A stretch of 64,000 nt of DNA. Source: Psychroserpens algicola (lineage in GTDB: Bacteria; Bacteroidota; Bacteroidia; Flavobacteriales; Flavobacteriaceae). Of the stretch, positions 35,452-44,433 are shown one piece after another (positions within the stretch are counted from its first letter, which is position 1; each line of letters starts with the position of its first letter). The notes beneath the pieces are model-generated. The model did not search any database. It was not told the origin of the DNA and saw nothing but the letters and a program-made list of their open reading frames with translations. The stretch spans positions 372,001 to 436,000 of the forward strand of contig NZ_JACNMJ010000002.1 of the NCBI RefSeq assembly GCF_014526325.1, given 5' to 3'. The translations under genes were made by a program, and so were the position numbers.

Positions 35452-36615
35452 TTCTTCTATAATTTTATAATCCTCTTTTGGAGGCTCATGAATCTTACCA
35501 AATAACTTGTCTTTCCAGTTATTCCATTTGTAGACTTTTGAAAAAATAAATAGAATAATCGGGAAAATAATAAATACAGGTAAAACCATATCGATAAATT
35601 CCAGTTTTGGTTCTGCAACGTCTTTTAATATGGAATGTGTTTGAAAAGCTGTCCAATTTGCCGTTACTAATAAAGCAGTAAATAAATTATTGGCGGCGTG
35701 AAAGCCTAAAGCGAGCTCTGTCCCTTCATCCATTAAAGTCATAATTCCGAGAAATAAACCAGTTCCGATATAGTAAATAAGCAAACTATAACCTAGTTTA
35801 TCAATTTCAGGATTGGCGATATGTAATAAGCCAAAGATTGCAGAGGTTATTAATAAAGGTGTCCAATTTCTCTGACACAAAGCTCTAAGTTTTTTGTAGC
35901 TATTAGATTCAAGTCCATTAGTTTTTTTGATAATTTGAAATAAAATTATACCCAAAACAATCACTATTACTAATAATAATCCATTTTGCATATACCCCAT
36001 AGAATATTTAATATTTAATATGATAAACAATGGGATTGTTATAATTGAAATCAAAAATGCAAATGGGAAGCTTTTCTCAGTAGTAGCTGTACCAAAACCT
36101 TGCATCAAATACCCTCTAAAAATATATTCTTCTAAACTCGTTTGAATAGGGATTAATACAATCGCAATTACTGCTAGGATTAAAAAGCGTTTCATTTCAA
36201 AATTATACTCATAGCTCTCAGGAGATAGGAAAAAATAATCGATTAATACCAATCCTGATGAAATAACGCCCCAAAATATAAATGCGAACCAAATACGTTT
36301 CCAGTCCAGCTTTTTTCTCGATGTTGCAACAGACGTTAATTTTTGACCGTGAAGCGCTTTTACAGCGATATACAGTCCTATAAACCCAACTGCAAACGAC
36401 AACAAAGCTAAAAACAAAAACAAGTTGGGGTCCAGCATTTGATACATGCTTGTTTCAGAAATATTTCCAATACCAGTTCCATCTTCAATAGCTTTAAAAA
36501 TAACAGCACCGAGTAGTGGAAATTGTCCGATTAAGGCTGCAACAAAAATAATAAGAGAGCCAATAAGGTATCTCCAAAACTCATGTCTGACTTTAAATGC
36601 TTGTGCTATAAACAT
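35449..36615 (-). CDS. CPBP family intramembrane glutamic endopeptidase
   Basis: 388 residues, about eight to nine transmembrane helices. It has all three motifs of the CPBP (Abi/Rce1-type) family: SLEEYIFRGY (Glu162, Glu163, Arg167), FGLLHIANPE and HAANNLFTALL. These coordinate water for intramembrane proteolysis in Rce1 homologues. Bacterial members have roles ranging from peptide or prenyl-protein processing to bacteriocin self-immunity; no substrate is visible here. It begins 14 bases after menC and is likely cotranscribed with it. Confidence 0.85.
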   Translation of the reverse strand: MFIAQAFKVRHEFWRYLIGSLIIFVAALIGQFPLLGAVIFKAIEDGTGIGNISETSMYQMLDPNLFLFLALLSFAVGFIGLYIAVKALHGQKLTSVATSRKKLDWKRIWFAFIFWGVISSGLVLIDYFFLSPESYEYNFEMKRFLILAVIAIVLIPIQTSLEEYIFRGYLMQGFGTATTEKSFPFAFLISIITIPLFIILNIKYSMGYMQNGLLLVIVIVLGIILFQIIKKTNGLESNSYKKLRALCQRNWTPLLITSAIFGLLHIANPEIDKLGYSLLIYYIGTGLFLGIMTLMDEGTELALGFHAANNLFTALLVTANWTAFQTHSILKDVAEPKLEFIDMVLPVFIIFPIILFIFSKVYKWNNWKDKLFGKIHEPPKEDYKIIEE

Positions 36616-36629
36616 ATATTCTTTTTTTT

Positions 36630-37679
36630 TTAAATATTTAAATTAAGGTACGATAAATTCCAATTATCCGTTTTTTCGTAGCGCAATGTACCATTTTTTA
36701 CGAGTAAAGGCGAATCAAAATTATTAGTAAATAAACTTCCGGTACCCAAACCTTGCGGCATTTTACTGTTAAGCGTATAAGTCCATTGCGCTATAGCGTT
36801 TAAGCCTATATTACTTTCAAGGGCACTCGTAATCCACCAATTGATGCCTTTGTCCTCTGCAATTTGTATCCACGACTCACTTCCACTAATACCTCCAACT
36901 AAAGTAGGTTTTAAGATGATATATTGCGGATTAATCGTCTGTAGCAATTCTTGTTTTTCATTACTACTAAAAACACCTATAAGTTCTTCGTCTAGAGCTA
37001 TAGGCAAAGGGGTTTCATGACATAATCTTGCCATATCATCCCATTGCTTCTGTTTGATGGGTTGCTCTATAGAATGCAACTGACAGTCAGATAGTCGTTT
37101 TAATTTTTCTAAGGCCTCATCGGGTAAAAATGCACCATTTGCATCGACACGCAATTCGATATCATTAACCGAAAACTCCTGTCGTATAGCGTGTAAGAGT
37201 TCTAATTCTGTTTGAAAATCTATAGCTCCGATTTTCATCTTTATACAGGTAAATCCTGCTTCAATTTTTTCTCTAATTTGTTGCTTCATAAACGATTTGC
37301 TCCCCATCCAAATCAATCCATTAATGGCAATTGAAGCGTTACTTTGAGTAAATTCTGAAGGAAACAGGTTAAAGCTATCTTGACTTTCAAAAGATTTAAA
37401 AGCCATCTCAACACCAAACTGAATGCTTGGAAACTCCATTAAATCAAGCAATAACACTTCTAATCTGAGATGGATATTATCGCAGGTCCATTTCAATTTT
37501 GCTTCAAATTCTGGTCGGTCATCAGTACTCAATCCTTTAAACATACCACATTCACCAATACCAAATTTTTCACCATCATTAAGAATAATAAACCAGGTCT
37601 CTTTTGTTTTTAAGATGCCACGAGAGGTACCACTGGGTGATTTAAACTGGAGCGTGTAATGTTTAAAAATTGCTTTCAT
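36630..37679 (-). CDS. menC: o-Succinylbenzoate synthase
   Basis: It dehydrates SHCHC to o-succinylbenzoate in menaquinone synthesis. 349 residues from the ATG at 37679 (MKAIFKHYTLQFK); the frame further upstream overlaps the divergent hydroxylase gene and is rejected. It is an enolase-superfamily member with the MenC residues: KMKIGA (Lys), RVDANGAF (Asp), SIEQPIKQ (Glu), ALDEEL (Asp) and LKPTLVGG (Lys). Dipeptide epimerases share the fold, but the men context decides. TATTTTTG lies 8 bases upstream. Confidence 0.92.
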   Translation of the reverse strand: MKAIFKHYTLQFKSPSGTSRGILKTKETWFIILNDGEKFGIGECGMFKGLSTDDRPEFEAKLKWTCDNIHLRLEVLLLDLMEFPSIQFGVEMAFKSFESQDSFNLFPSEFTQSNASIAINGLIWMGSKSFMKQQIREKIEAGFTCIKMKIGAIDFQTELELLHAIRQEFSVNDIELRVDANGAFLPDEALEKLKRLSDCQLHSIEQPIKQKQWDDMARLCHETPLPIALDEELIGVFSSNEKQELLQTINPQYIILKPTLVGGISGSESWIQIAEDKGINWWITSALESNIGLNAIAQWTYTLNSKMPQGLGTGSLFTNNFDSPLLVKNGTLRYEKTDNWNLSYLNLNI

Positions 37680-37686
37680 TTCAGCA

Positions 37687-37694
37687 CAAAAATA
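37687..37694 (-). promoter_or_regulatory. Candidate -7 box of menC
   Basis: TATTTTTG on the minus strand matches TAnnTTTG, very close to the start, so the transcript would have almost no leader. Confidence 0.4.
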
Positions 37695-37735
37695 GGTATT
37701 ATTTTTTGTAATTTGTCGCATATAAATCTGGTGTA

Positions 37736-38644
37736 ATGCAAGACCCGAACTTCCCAAATATTATTTTATTTGCCATTCCATTTTTTATCATGGCCATGGG
37801 TTTAGAATTATATGTAACCATTAAACATGGCATCAAAACCTACGAACCTAAAGATGCCTTTTCTTCTATTGCAATGGGATTAGGTAATGTATTTCTAGGT
37901 TTTTTTAGTAAAGCTATAGTGTTATTAGCGTTCTATTTTATATATGAGAATTTTAGATTATTTACAATTCCAATAGCCTGGTGGAGTTTTATATTCATTT
38001 TTTTTGCTGATGACTTTGCCTATTACTGGTTTCATCGTATATCGCATGAATGTCGGCTATTTTGGGCATCGCATGTGGTACATCATTCCTCTAAACATTA
38101 TAATTTGAGTACTGCCTTACGTCAAACCTGGTCTGGAGGCTTTTACTCCTTCGTATTTTGGCTTTGGTTACCCTTATTAGGCTTTCATCCAGGAATGATC
38201 TTATTGCAAATGTCAATCAGTTTACTCTATCAGTTTTGGATTCATACTGAAGCTATTCATAAAATGCCTAAATGGTTTGAAGCCATTTTCAATACACCCT
38301 CTCACCATCGTGTTCATCATGGTAGTAATCCGATATATTTAGACAGAAATCATGCTGGCATTTTAATTATATGGGATAAATTATTTGGGACATTTCAGCC
38401 CGAATTAGAGAATGAAAAAGTGGTTTACGGACTGGTTAAAAACATCGATACTTACAACCCTGTTAAAATTGCATTTATTGAATGGATTCATATGTTTAAA
38501 GATGCTTTTTCTGGTCGGAAATCGTTAAAAGACAGAATCCTTTATCTCATTAAGCCTCCAGGATGGAAGCATGATGGTAGCGGACAAATATCTGACGACT
38601 TGCGACAAGACTGGTTAAAAAAAGCTCAAAACAATGACATTTGA
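37736..38644 (+). CDS. Sterol desaturase / fatty acid hydroxylase family membrane enzyme
   Basis: 302 residues, four or so transmembrane helices, with the three histidine clusters of the di-iron hydroxylase family: WFHRISHE (HxxxH), SHVVHHSSKHYN (HxxHH) and NTPSHHRVHHGSN. These enzymes hydroxylate lipids, sterols or carotenoids; the substrate cannot be told. It is followed with an 11-base overlap by an SDR gene, suggesting that the hydroxylated product is further oxidised. Divergent from menC. Confidence 0.88.
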   Translation: MQDPNFPNIILFAIPFFIMAMGLELYVTIKHGIKTYEPKDAFSSIAMGLGNVFLGFFSKAIVLLAFYFIYENFRLFTIPIAWWSFIFIFFADDFAYYWFHRISHECRLFWASHVVHHSSKHYNLSTALRQTWSGGFYSFVFWLWLPLLGFHPGMILLQMSISLLYQFWIHTEAIHKMPKWFEAIFNTPSHHRVHHGSNPIYLDRNHAGILIIWDKLFGTFQPELENEKVVYGLVKNIDTYNPVKIAFIEWIHMFKDAFSGRKSLKDRILYLIKPPGWKHDGSGQISDDLRQDWLKKAQNNDI

Positions 38645-39425
38645 CAAGAAAACAATTTGGATTACTGGTGCTTCAAGTGGTATTGGTAAAAGTTTGGCTA
38701 TTGCTTTATCAAACTACGATTGCAAGCTCATCATTTCTTCCAGACGAACTGAAGCTTTAGAACAAGTGAAACAGCTTTGTCGTAATCCCGAATCGGTTTA
38801 TGTTTTAGCACTAGACTTAGCAGATACTGAAAGTTTACCTCAACTAACAGAAAAAGCCATTTCAGCATTTGGAACTATTGATATTTTAGTAAATAATGGT
38901 GGTATTAGTCAGCGGTCTCCTATTCTAGAAACGTCTATAGAAGTTGATCGCAAACTTATGGAGGTTGACTATCTAGGTACTGTTGCTCTCTCTAAAGCAT
39001 TACTCCCACATTTTGTATCTAGGCAATCAGGACATTATGTTGTTGTATCGAGTCTTATGGGAAAATTTAGCTCGCATTACCGCTCAGCATATTGTGGTGC
39101 CAAACACGCCTTACATGGTTTTTTTGATGCCTTACGGTTAGAGCATGATAAAGACCAGATTAAAGTAACTATGATTTGTCCAGGCTTTGTAAATACCAAC
39201 GTGGCCAGAAATGCTTTAATAGGTGATGGTAGTAAGCAAGGCTATCAAGATGATATGACCGAAAACGGATTAGATGTCGATGTATTTGTTCAAAAAATGA
39301 TTAAAGCCATTCGCAAAGAAAAATTTGAAGCTTACATCGGGAAATTCGAAAAATTTGGAGTGTATGTCAAACGGTTATCACCTCGTCTCATTCATAAACT
39401 GGTTATGCGGAGTAAGGTAAGATAG
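38634..39425 (+). CDS. SDR family NAD(P)-dependent oxidoreductase
   Basis: 263 residues, classical short-chain dehydrogenase: nucleotide-binding TGASSGIGKSLA, NNGGIS, catalytic Ser in VVSSLMG and YCGAKHAL (YxxxK). Residues IIISSRR after the second strand suggest NADP(H). Layout is close to DHRS7-like membrane-associated SDRs acting on lipids or retinoids/steroids. Overlaps the hydroxylase gene by 11 bases, so coupled translation and a shared pathway are likely. Confidence 0.88.
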   Translation: MTFDKKTIWITGASSGIGKSLAIALSNYDCKLIISSRRTEALEQVKQLCRNPESVYVLALDLADTESLPQLTEKAISAFGTIDILVNNGGISQRSPILETSIEVDRKLMEVDYLGTVALSKALLPHFVSRQSGHYVVVSSLMGKFSSHYRSAYCGAKHALHGFFDALRLEHDKDQIKVTMICPGFVNTNVARNALIGDGSKQGYQDDMTENGLDVDVFVQKMIKAIRKEKFEAYIGKFEKFGVYVKRLSPRLIHKLVMRSKVR

Positions 39426-39427
39426 TG

Positions 39428-40105
39428 TTATAACTCTATACTCTCACCAATATCCAAAAGCATTAAATCTTTATTCTTATCAAAAAATTTACGCTTAGCA
39501 GCTTCATGGTCGATTTCAATATATCCAAAAGTATCAAAGTGGTAGCCTAATACTTTATCACATTCTACAAAATCACTGGCAAGAATAGCTTCATCAATAC
39601 CCATTGTGAAGTTATCTCCTATAGGAAGAATGGCTAAATCTAATTTTGTAAATAAAGGAATGAGTTTCATATCCATAGTTAAGGCAGTATCTCCTGCGAT
39701 ATAGATGTTTTTGTGTTCACCTTCAATGACAAAGCCTCCAGGTTGCCCTCCATAGCTTCCATCAGGAAATGATGATGTATGAATAGCATTGACGTATTTA
39801 ACGTTTCCAAATTCAAAATCCCATTGCCCTCCATGATTCATAGGATGACTTTCTAAGCCCATCTTATCAAAATGTGTAGCCACTTCAAAATTAGATACAA
39901 TAACAGCTCCTGTGCGTTTAGCAATAGCTTCTACATCAAGAATATGATCTTGATGTGCATGGGTTACTAATATATAATCTGCTTCTAAAGTTTCGATGTT
40001 GATATTTGAAGCTTTTGGATTTCCGGAGATAAAAGGATCAACAAGAATCGTTGTGTCAGCAATTTTAATTCCTAAACTCGCATGGCCGTAAAAAGTGATT
40101 TGCAT
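39428..40105 (-). CDS. UPF0173-type metal-dependent hydrolase (MBL fold)
   Basis: 225 residues. Metallo-beta-lactamase fold with the loop LVTHAHQDHILD (HxHxDH), DPFISGNPKA, YIAGDTALTMDMKLI (bridging Asp) and YHFDTFG near the end, which together match the UPF0173 group. Activity is unassigned. No signal peptide, so cytoplasmic, unlike the lipoprotein relative at 20786-21586. Converges on the SDR gene with two bases between the stops. Confidence 0.88.
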   Translation of the reverse strand: MQITFYGHASLGIKIADTTILVDPFISGNPKASNINIETLEADYILVTHAHQDHILDVEAIAKRTGAVIVSNFEVATHFDKMGLESHPMNHGGQWDFEFGNVKYVNAIHTSSFPDGSYGGQPGGFVIEGEHKNIYIAGDTALTMDMKLIPLFTKLDLAILPIGDNFTMGIDEAILASDFVECDKVLGYHFDTFGYIEIDHEAAKRKFFDKNKDLMLLDIGESIEL

Positions 40106-40150
40106 CAGAAGTTGGTTTTATACAAATTAGTTTGAAGGTCTAAAATACGA

Positions 40151-40188
40151 AAAAACTCAGACAGATTTGAAGAAATTGTCTGAGTTTT
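40151..40188 (-). terminator. Rho-independent terminator after menB-menA
   Basis: The perfect 12-bp stem AAAACTCAGACA/TGTCTGAGTTTT has a 13-base loop. Read on the minus strand it is followed by T residues. It lies 113 bases beyond the menA stop. Confidence 0.75.
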
Positions 40189-40300
40189 AAAGCCCCAAAT
40201 TTTATTGCCAACATAATAGCAAATAAATGCCGACCTACAAAATTTCAAGAATAAATATAAGTATTAATTATTTGATTTACAAACTTTTATGTTAAAATTA

Positions 40301-41206
40301 TTATAAAATATAACTTACACCTAAAAGTACTGAAAACAAAAATGTGCTCAATGCAAGTACTTTTAATTGCGGATCATAGTCCTTAGGAGTTGTGATTTTT
40401 CTCACTTTAATAAGGTGAAGTATCAATGGAATATATGCAATATAGAATACAAAAATAGTCGGCTCAGAATAGTATAAAACTGAAAACACACATGAGATTA
40501 TAATAGCTAATATGATGAGTGTCATATGATATCTTTTTGCTTTTTTTGCTCCGAGTTTCACTGCCAATGTTATTTTACCCGAAGCAGCATCAGAATCAAT
40601 ATCTCTCATATTATTGAGGTTTAAAACTCCCATACTTAACAGACCTAAAGAAATTGCTGGTAGAACCACATGATGATCTACCTGCTTTGTAAACAAAAAG
40701 TAACTTCCTATAACACTTATTAATCCGAAAAAAATAAAAACAAATACGTCGCCTAACCCTCTGTAGCCATAAGGTGAACTTCCTACAGTATAGTTAATTG
40801 CAGCATACACCGATAATCCCGACAATAAAAAAAATAACATGGCATACATGAAGTATTTGCTTCCGAAAGACACAAAAATTAAACCTACGGTAAGAATTAT
40901 AACCACCAGAATATTCATTTTAATACCTTCAAACATTTCATCAGGTGTAATGGCGCCACTCTGAATAGCTCGTTCTGGTCCTATTCTAGCATCATTATCA
41001 GTACCTTTTACCCCATCACCATAATCGTTTGCCAAATTTGAAAGCACTTGTAAAGCAATAGTTAATAAAATAGCAAATGTCATGATTGTACTATCATATC
41101 GTCCGTTGTAATGAGCAAAACAAGCACCAATAATTATACCCGAAACAGACAGAGGCAACGTACGCAATCTAAAAGCAGAAATCCAAGGCTTTATTTTTTT
41201 AAACAT
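40301..41206 (-). CDS. menA: 1,4-Dihydroxy-2-naphthoate polyprenyltransferase
   Basis: It joins DHNA to the polyprenyl side chain to give demethylmenaquinone, in the membrane. 301 residues with about eight transmembrane helices and the two Asp-rich motifs of UbiA-type prenyltransferases: NDYGDGVKGTDND and NMRDIDSD, plus the MenA-typical GPERAIQSGAI. It starts 15 bases after menB and is cotranscribed with it. Confidence 0.93.
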   Translation of the reverse strand: MFKKIKPWISAFRLRTLPLSVSGIIIGACFAHYNGRYDSTIMTFAILLTIALQVLSNLANDYGDGVKGTDNDARIGPERAIQSGAITPDEMFEGIKMNILVVIILTVGLIFVSFGSKYFMYAMLFFLLSGLSVYAAINYTVGSSPYGYRGLGDVFVFIFFGLISVIGSYFLFTKQVDHHVVLPAISLGLLSMGVLNLNNMRDIDSDAASGKITLAVKLGAKKAKRYHMTLIILAIIISCVFSVLYYSEPTIFVFYIAYIPLILHLIKVRKITTPKDYDPQLKVLALSTFLFSVLLGVSYIL

Positions 41207-41221
41207 ATGTGTCCTTTAGAT

Positions 41222-42061
41222 TTACGGAATCCATTTTTTATCGAAGTTAGGCTTACGTTTTTCTAAAAATGCATCACGGCCTTCTTTAGCTTCATCGGTC
41301 ATATAAGCCAGTCGGGTTGCTTCACCCGCAAATACTTGCTGTCCAACCATGCCGTCATCGGTTAAGTTCATTGCGAACTTCAACATTTTAATCGATGTTG
41401 GAGATTTTGCAAGTATTTCTTGTGCCCATTCATAAGCAGTATCTTCTAAATCATCGTGAGAAATCACAGCATTGACCATTCCCATTTCATAAGCCTCTTG
41501 TGCCGAATAATTTCTTCCGAGAAAAAAGATTTCACGCGCTTTCTTTTGTCCGACCATTTTAGCAAGATAAGCCGAACCATAACCACCATCAAAACTCGTT
41601 ACATCGGCATCAGTTTGCTTAAAAATAGCGTGTTCTTTACTCGCTAAAGTTAAATCGCAAACCACGTGAAGACTATGTCCGCCTCCAACAGCCCATCCAG
41701 GAACGACTGCAATCACAGCTTTTGGCATGAACCGAATTAAACGCTGAACTTCAAGAATATTTAAACGATGATAACCATCTTCACCAACATATCCTTGATG
41801 ACCTCTGGCTTTTTGGTCGCCTCCAGAGCAGAAACTCCAAATTCCGTCTTTTGTTGAAGGGCCTTCGGCTGACAATAATACCACTCCAATATTTACATCT
41901 TCTCCTGCATCATAAAATGCATCGTAAAGTTCACTTGTTGTTTTTGGTCGGAATGCATTTCTTACATTTGGTCGATTAAATGCAATTCTTGCAACCCCAT
42001 TACATTTTTTATAGGTAATGTCTTCATATTCTTTAGCAGTTACCCAGTGTGCTTTATCCAT
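41222..42061 (-). CDS. menB: 1,4-Dihydroxy-2-naphthoyl-CoA synthase
   Basis: It cyclises OSB-CoA to DHNA-CoA. 279 residues from the ATG at 42061 (MDKAHWVTAKEYEDI); a TTG 18 bases upstream is part of the probable promoter box and is rejected as a start. Crotonase fold with MenB signatures FNRPNVRNAFRPKT, FCSGGDQKARG, GWAVGGGHSLHVVCDLTLAS and TSFDGGYGSAYLA. First gene of a menB-menA operon with the hairpin at 40151-40188 at its end. Confidence 0.95.
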   Translation of the reverse strand: MDKAHWVTAKEYEDITYKKCNGVARIAFNRPNVRNAFRPKTTSELYDAFYDAGEDVNIGVVLLSAEGPSTKDGIWSFCSGGDQKARGHQGYVGEDGYHRLNILEVQRLIRFMPKAVIAVVPGWAVGGGHSLHVVCDLTLASKEHAIFKQTDADVTSFDGGYGSAYLAKMVGQKKAREIFFLGRNYSAQEAYEMGMVNAVISHDDLEDTAYEWAQEILAKSPTSIKMLKFAMNLTDDGMVGQQVFAGEATRLAYMTDEAKEGRDAFLEKRKPNFDKKWIP

Positions 42062-42076
42062 TTTTAGTATTTTAGT

Positions 42077-42084
42077 CAAAAATA
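42077..42084 (-). promoter_or_regulatory. Candidate -7 box of menB-menA
   Basis: TATTTTTG on the minus strand matches TAnnTTTG; it ends 15 bases before the menB ATG. Confidence 0.4.
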
Positions 42085-42114
42085 AATTATTTTAAAGAAA
42101 CGAATAGACTTCCC

Positions 42115-43221
42115 ATGAAAAATAATAACTTACTTATCCTTTTAGTTTTTACCAGTTTTTTTAGTTTTTCCCAAACCTATGAATTTGAAACCACTATAGA
42201 TTTGGAGGCTACCGATGTTATAAGTCAGGGAAGCACAGGAACCTGCTGGAGTTTTTCAACATCCTCTTTTCTTGAAAGCGAAATTACACGACTTACTGGT
42301 AAACAAATTGATTTATCTGAAATGTATAACGTAAGACATACTTACTCTAAAAAAGCATGGAATTATGTAATGCGTCAAGGTAAAGCACAATTTAGCCAAG
42401 GAGGTTTAGCTCATGATGTTATCAACAGTATTTCTGAATATGGTGTTGTACCAAATGTGGTATATTCGGGACTATCTGATGATGAAACACGACACAACCA
42501 TTCTAAACTGGCCGATTCTTTAAAAATCATTTTAAACACTTATTTAGATAACACTAAAGCTTATTCTTCAAACTGGAAAACTGATGTGGAGGAAACTTTA
42601 GACTACTATTTAGGTAAAGACATTACTACATTTACATATGAAGATAAACAATACTCGCCTCAGTCATTTTTAGAAATGACAACGATTAATCCTAGAGACT
42701 ATGTTACCATCACTTCGTTTACACATGAGCCATATTATTCGAGTTTTGTGTTAAATATTCCTGATAACTTTTCGAATGGTGATTTTTATAACGTTACTCT
42801 AGAGGATTTAGTTTCCATTGCTAATCATGCTTTAAAAAATGGGTTTAGTATCGAATTAGATTGTGATGTAAGTGAAAAAACGTTTTCATCAAAACATGGA
42901 CTAGCTATAATCCCTGAAGAAGACAATAACAATGCTCTGATAAATGTAAGTAAAGAAAAACATATTACTGCAGATTACAGACAGCAGGAGTTTGAAAATT
43001 TCAATACTACAGATGATCACTTAATGCATATTACTGGAATGCTTAAGGATCAAAATGGAACAACATATTATAAAGTAAAAAATTCTTGGGGCACAAAAGG
43101 ACTCGGTAATGATGGTTATATCTACATGAGCGAAGCGTATTTTAAGCTAAAAACCATTTCAATTATGATTCATAAAGATGCTCTTCCAGACGCAATTAAA
43201 GCCAAGTTATTTAATAATTAA
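42115..43221 (+). CDS. Exported papain-family (C1B, bleomycin hydrolase-like) cysteine peptidase
   Basis: 368 residues with a signal peptide (MKNNNLLILLVFTSFFSFSQ). Catalytic Cys in QGSTGTCWSFSTSSFLESE, His in DDHLMHITGM and Asn in YYKVKNSWG, the C1 triad. The insert and length are nearer to aminopeptidase C/bleomycin hydrolase than to classical papains, although those enzymes are usually cytosolic and ~450 residues. No T9SS sorting domain, so it is probably periplasmic. It appears monocistronic. Confidence 0.85.
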   Translation: MKNNNLLILLVFTSFFSFSQTYEFETTIDLEATDVISQGSTGTCWSFSTSSFLESEITRLTGKQIDLSEMYNVRHTYSKKAWNYVMRQGKAQFSQGGLAHDVINSISEYGVVPNVVYSGLSDDETRHNHSKLADSLKIILNTYLDNTKAYSSNWKTDVEETLDYYLGKDITTFTYEDKQYSPQSFLEMTTINPRDYVTITSFTHEPYYSSFVLNIPDNFSNGDFYNVTLEDLVSIANHALKNGFSIELDCDVSEKTFSSKHGLAIIPEEDNNNALINVSKEKHITADYRQQEFENFNTTDDHLMHITGMLKDQNGTTYYKVKNSWGTKGLGNDGYIYMSEAYFKLKTISIMIHKDALPDAIKAKLFNN

Positions 43222-43390
43222 ATGTTAATTATATCCCATTTAAATCTTAAAAAAGATCCATAGCTTTATTCCATTCGTACAATATTCTCATTATAAATTA
43301 TTTATGTGACTAATTTAAAATAGTTGTGTCTAAATATAGGCATCAGGATAACATGCTATAAAAATTAGTTTATAAGATATATTAAGGGAT

Positions 43391-43819
43391 ATGACAATTA
43401 TAAATTCAAATGTTGCGTCACAAATTGTGAAACAGGAACAATCTGAAGCGGGAACACTTCATTTCTTTAATCACATTGCTGTTGTTGAGTTTAATGAAGG
43501 TGTACATGCCGATTTACACTCTGGGCGAAAAATGATAAACGATTTAATCCAGTACTTCGGAAATATTAAACCATTTGGTCTCGTTGCCAATCGAGTTAAT
43601 TCGTACTCAATAGCTTTACTAGAAACCGCTGAAGTTCGCTCCATATTTCCAAATTTAGTTGCTTACGGCATTGTAAGTCATAATCATGCAGGACGTATGA
43701 ATGCTGAAATTGAGAGTCAGTATTGTGCGTCTCAAAATATTAGCTTTGACAATTTATATGAAGGCTTAGATTCTGTCTATAAACAAGTCATAAAAAAAAT
43801 GAGTATTTCGATCAACTAA
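43391..43819 (+). CDS. Small soluble protein of unknown function, paralogue A
   Basis: 142 residues with no signal or membrane segment. Alternating strands and helices (GTLHFFNHIAVVEFNEG, YFGNIKPFGLVANRVNSYSI, FPNLVAYGIVSH) suggest a small alpha/beta domain, STAS- or SpoIIAA-like in feel, but not assignable. Clear homologue of the next gene (shared G-x-L-x-FF, EFNEG, Y-GN, FG-x-[VI]ANR, SYSI, F-NL-AY). The 169 bases upstream contain no obvious consensus promoter. Confidence 0.65.
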   Translation: MTIINSNVASQIVKQEQSEAGTLHFFNHIAVVEFNEGVHADLHSGRKMINDLIQYFGNIKPFGLVANRVNSYSIALLETAEVRSIFPNLVAYGIVSHNHAGRMNAEIESQYCASQNISFDNLYEGLDSVYKQVIKKMSISIN

Positions 43820-43955
43820 GCTTTAAATTTCTTTCATTGATACTTTACATTTGAGAATTTATATGCAATAATTCTCACTAAAATATTCATTGTATTCACT
43901 TATAACACTTTAAAAAGTGGGAATGAATAATAATGATTATTATCTCATTATCGTC

Positions 43956-43986
43956 TTGAAAATTATACTTAGTCACAATATATTTG
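43956..43986 (+). promoter_or_regulatory. Flavobacterial-type promoter
   Basis: TTG (43956-43958), 20 bases, TATATTTG (43979-43986), an exact consensus match; the box ends 27 bases before the ATG at 44014. Confidence 0.7.
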
Positions 43987-44013
43987 TGCTCCCTAATTAA
44001 TTAAATAGATGAC

Positions 44014-44433
44014 ATGTTATTAATTGAATCTAAACATTACGATAAATTGATACATCAAGAGACAGTTGCCATAGGTGACCTGTACTTTTTCAAAAATTAT
44101 CTTGTTGCAGAGTTTAATGAAGGCATTAATATTACCTACGAAAATTTTGATGATGCAAAAACTGCAATTCAGAAATACTATGGTAATACGAGTTTTGGCT
44201 TCATCGCTAACAGAAAAAAATCATATTCAATTTTGATTACCGATGCGCCTTTTTTTAATGAAACCTTTAAAAACTTAAAAGCATATGCAACAGTAACCTA
44301 CTCAAACTTTGCAAGTAAAGTATTTGAAATGGAAAATCATTTCTTTAAATTTAATCGACAAAATTTTAACGAATTAGATGATGCTATCCAATGGGTTGAA
44401 AGCCACTTTAAAGATGCGTCTGCTTTAGTTTAA
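44014..44433 (+). CDS. Small soluble protein of unknown function, paralogue B
   Basis: 139 residues, a homologue of the preceding gene with the same motif order (GDLYFFKNYLVAEFNEG, YYGNTSFGFIANRKKSYSI, FKNLKAYATV). No signal peptide. The shared core FGxxANRxxSYSI is the best handle for a family search. Unlike paralogue A it has a perfect-consensus promoter of its own, so the two may be expressed differently. Its end overlaps the convergent CvfB-like gene by nine bases. Confidence 0.68.
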   Translation: MLLIESKHYDKLIHQETVAIGDLYFFKNYLVAEFNEGINITYENFDDAKTAIQKYYGNTSFGFIANRKKSYSILITDAPFFNETFKNLKAYATVTYSNFASKVFEMENHFFKFNRQNFNELDDAIQWVESHFKDASALV

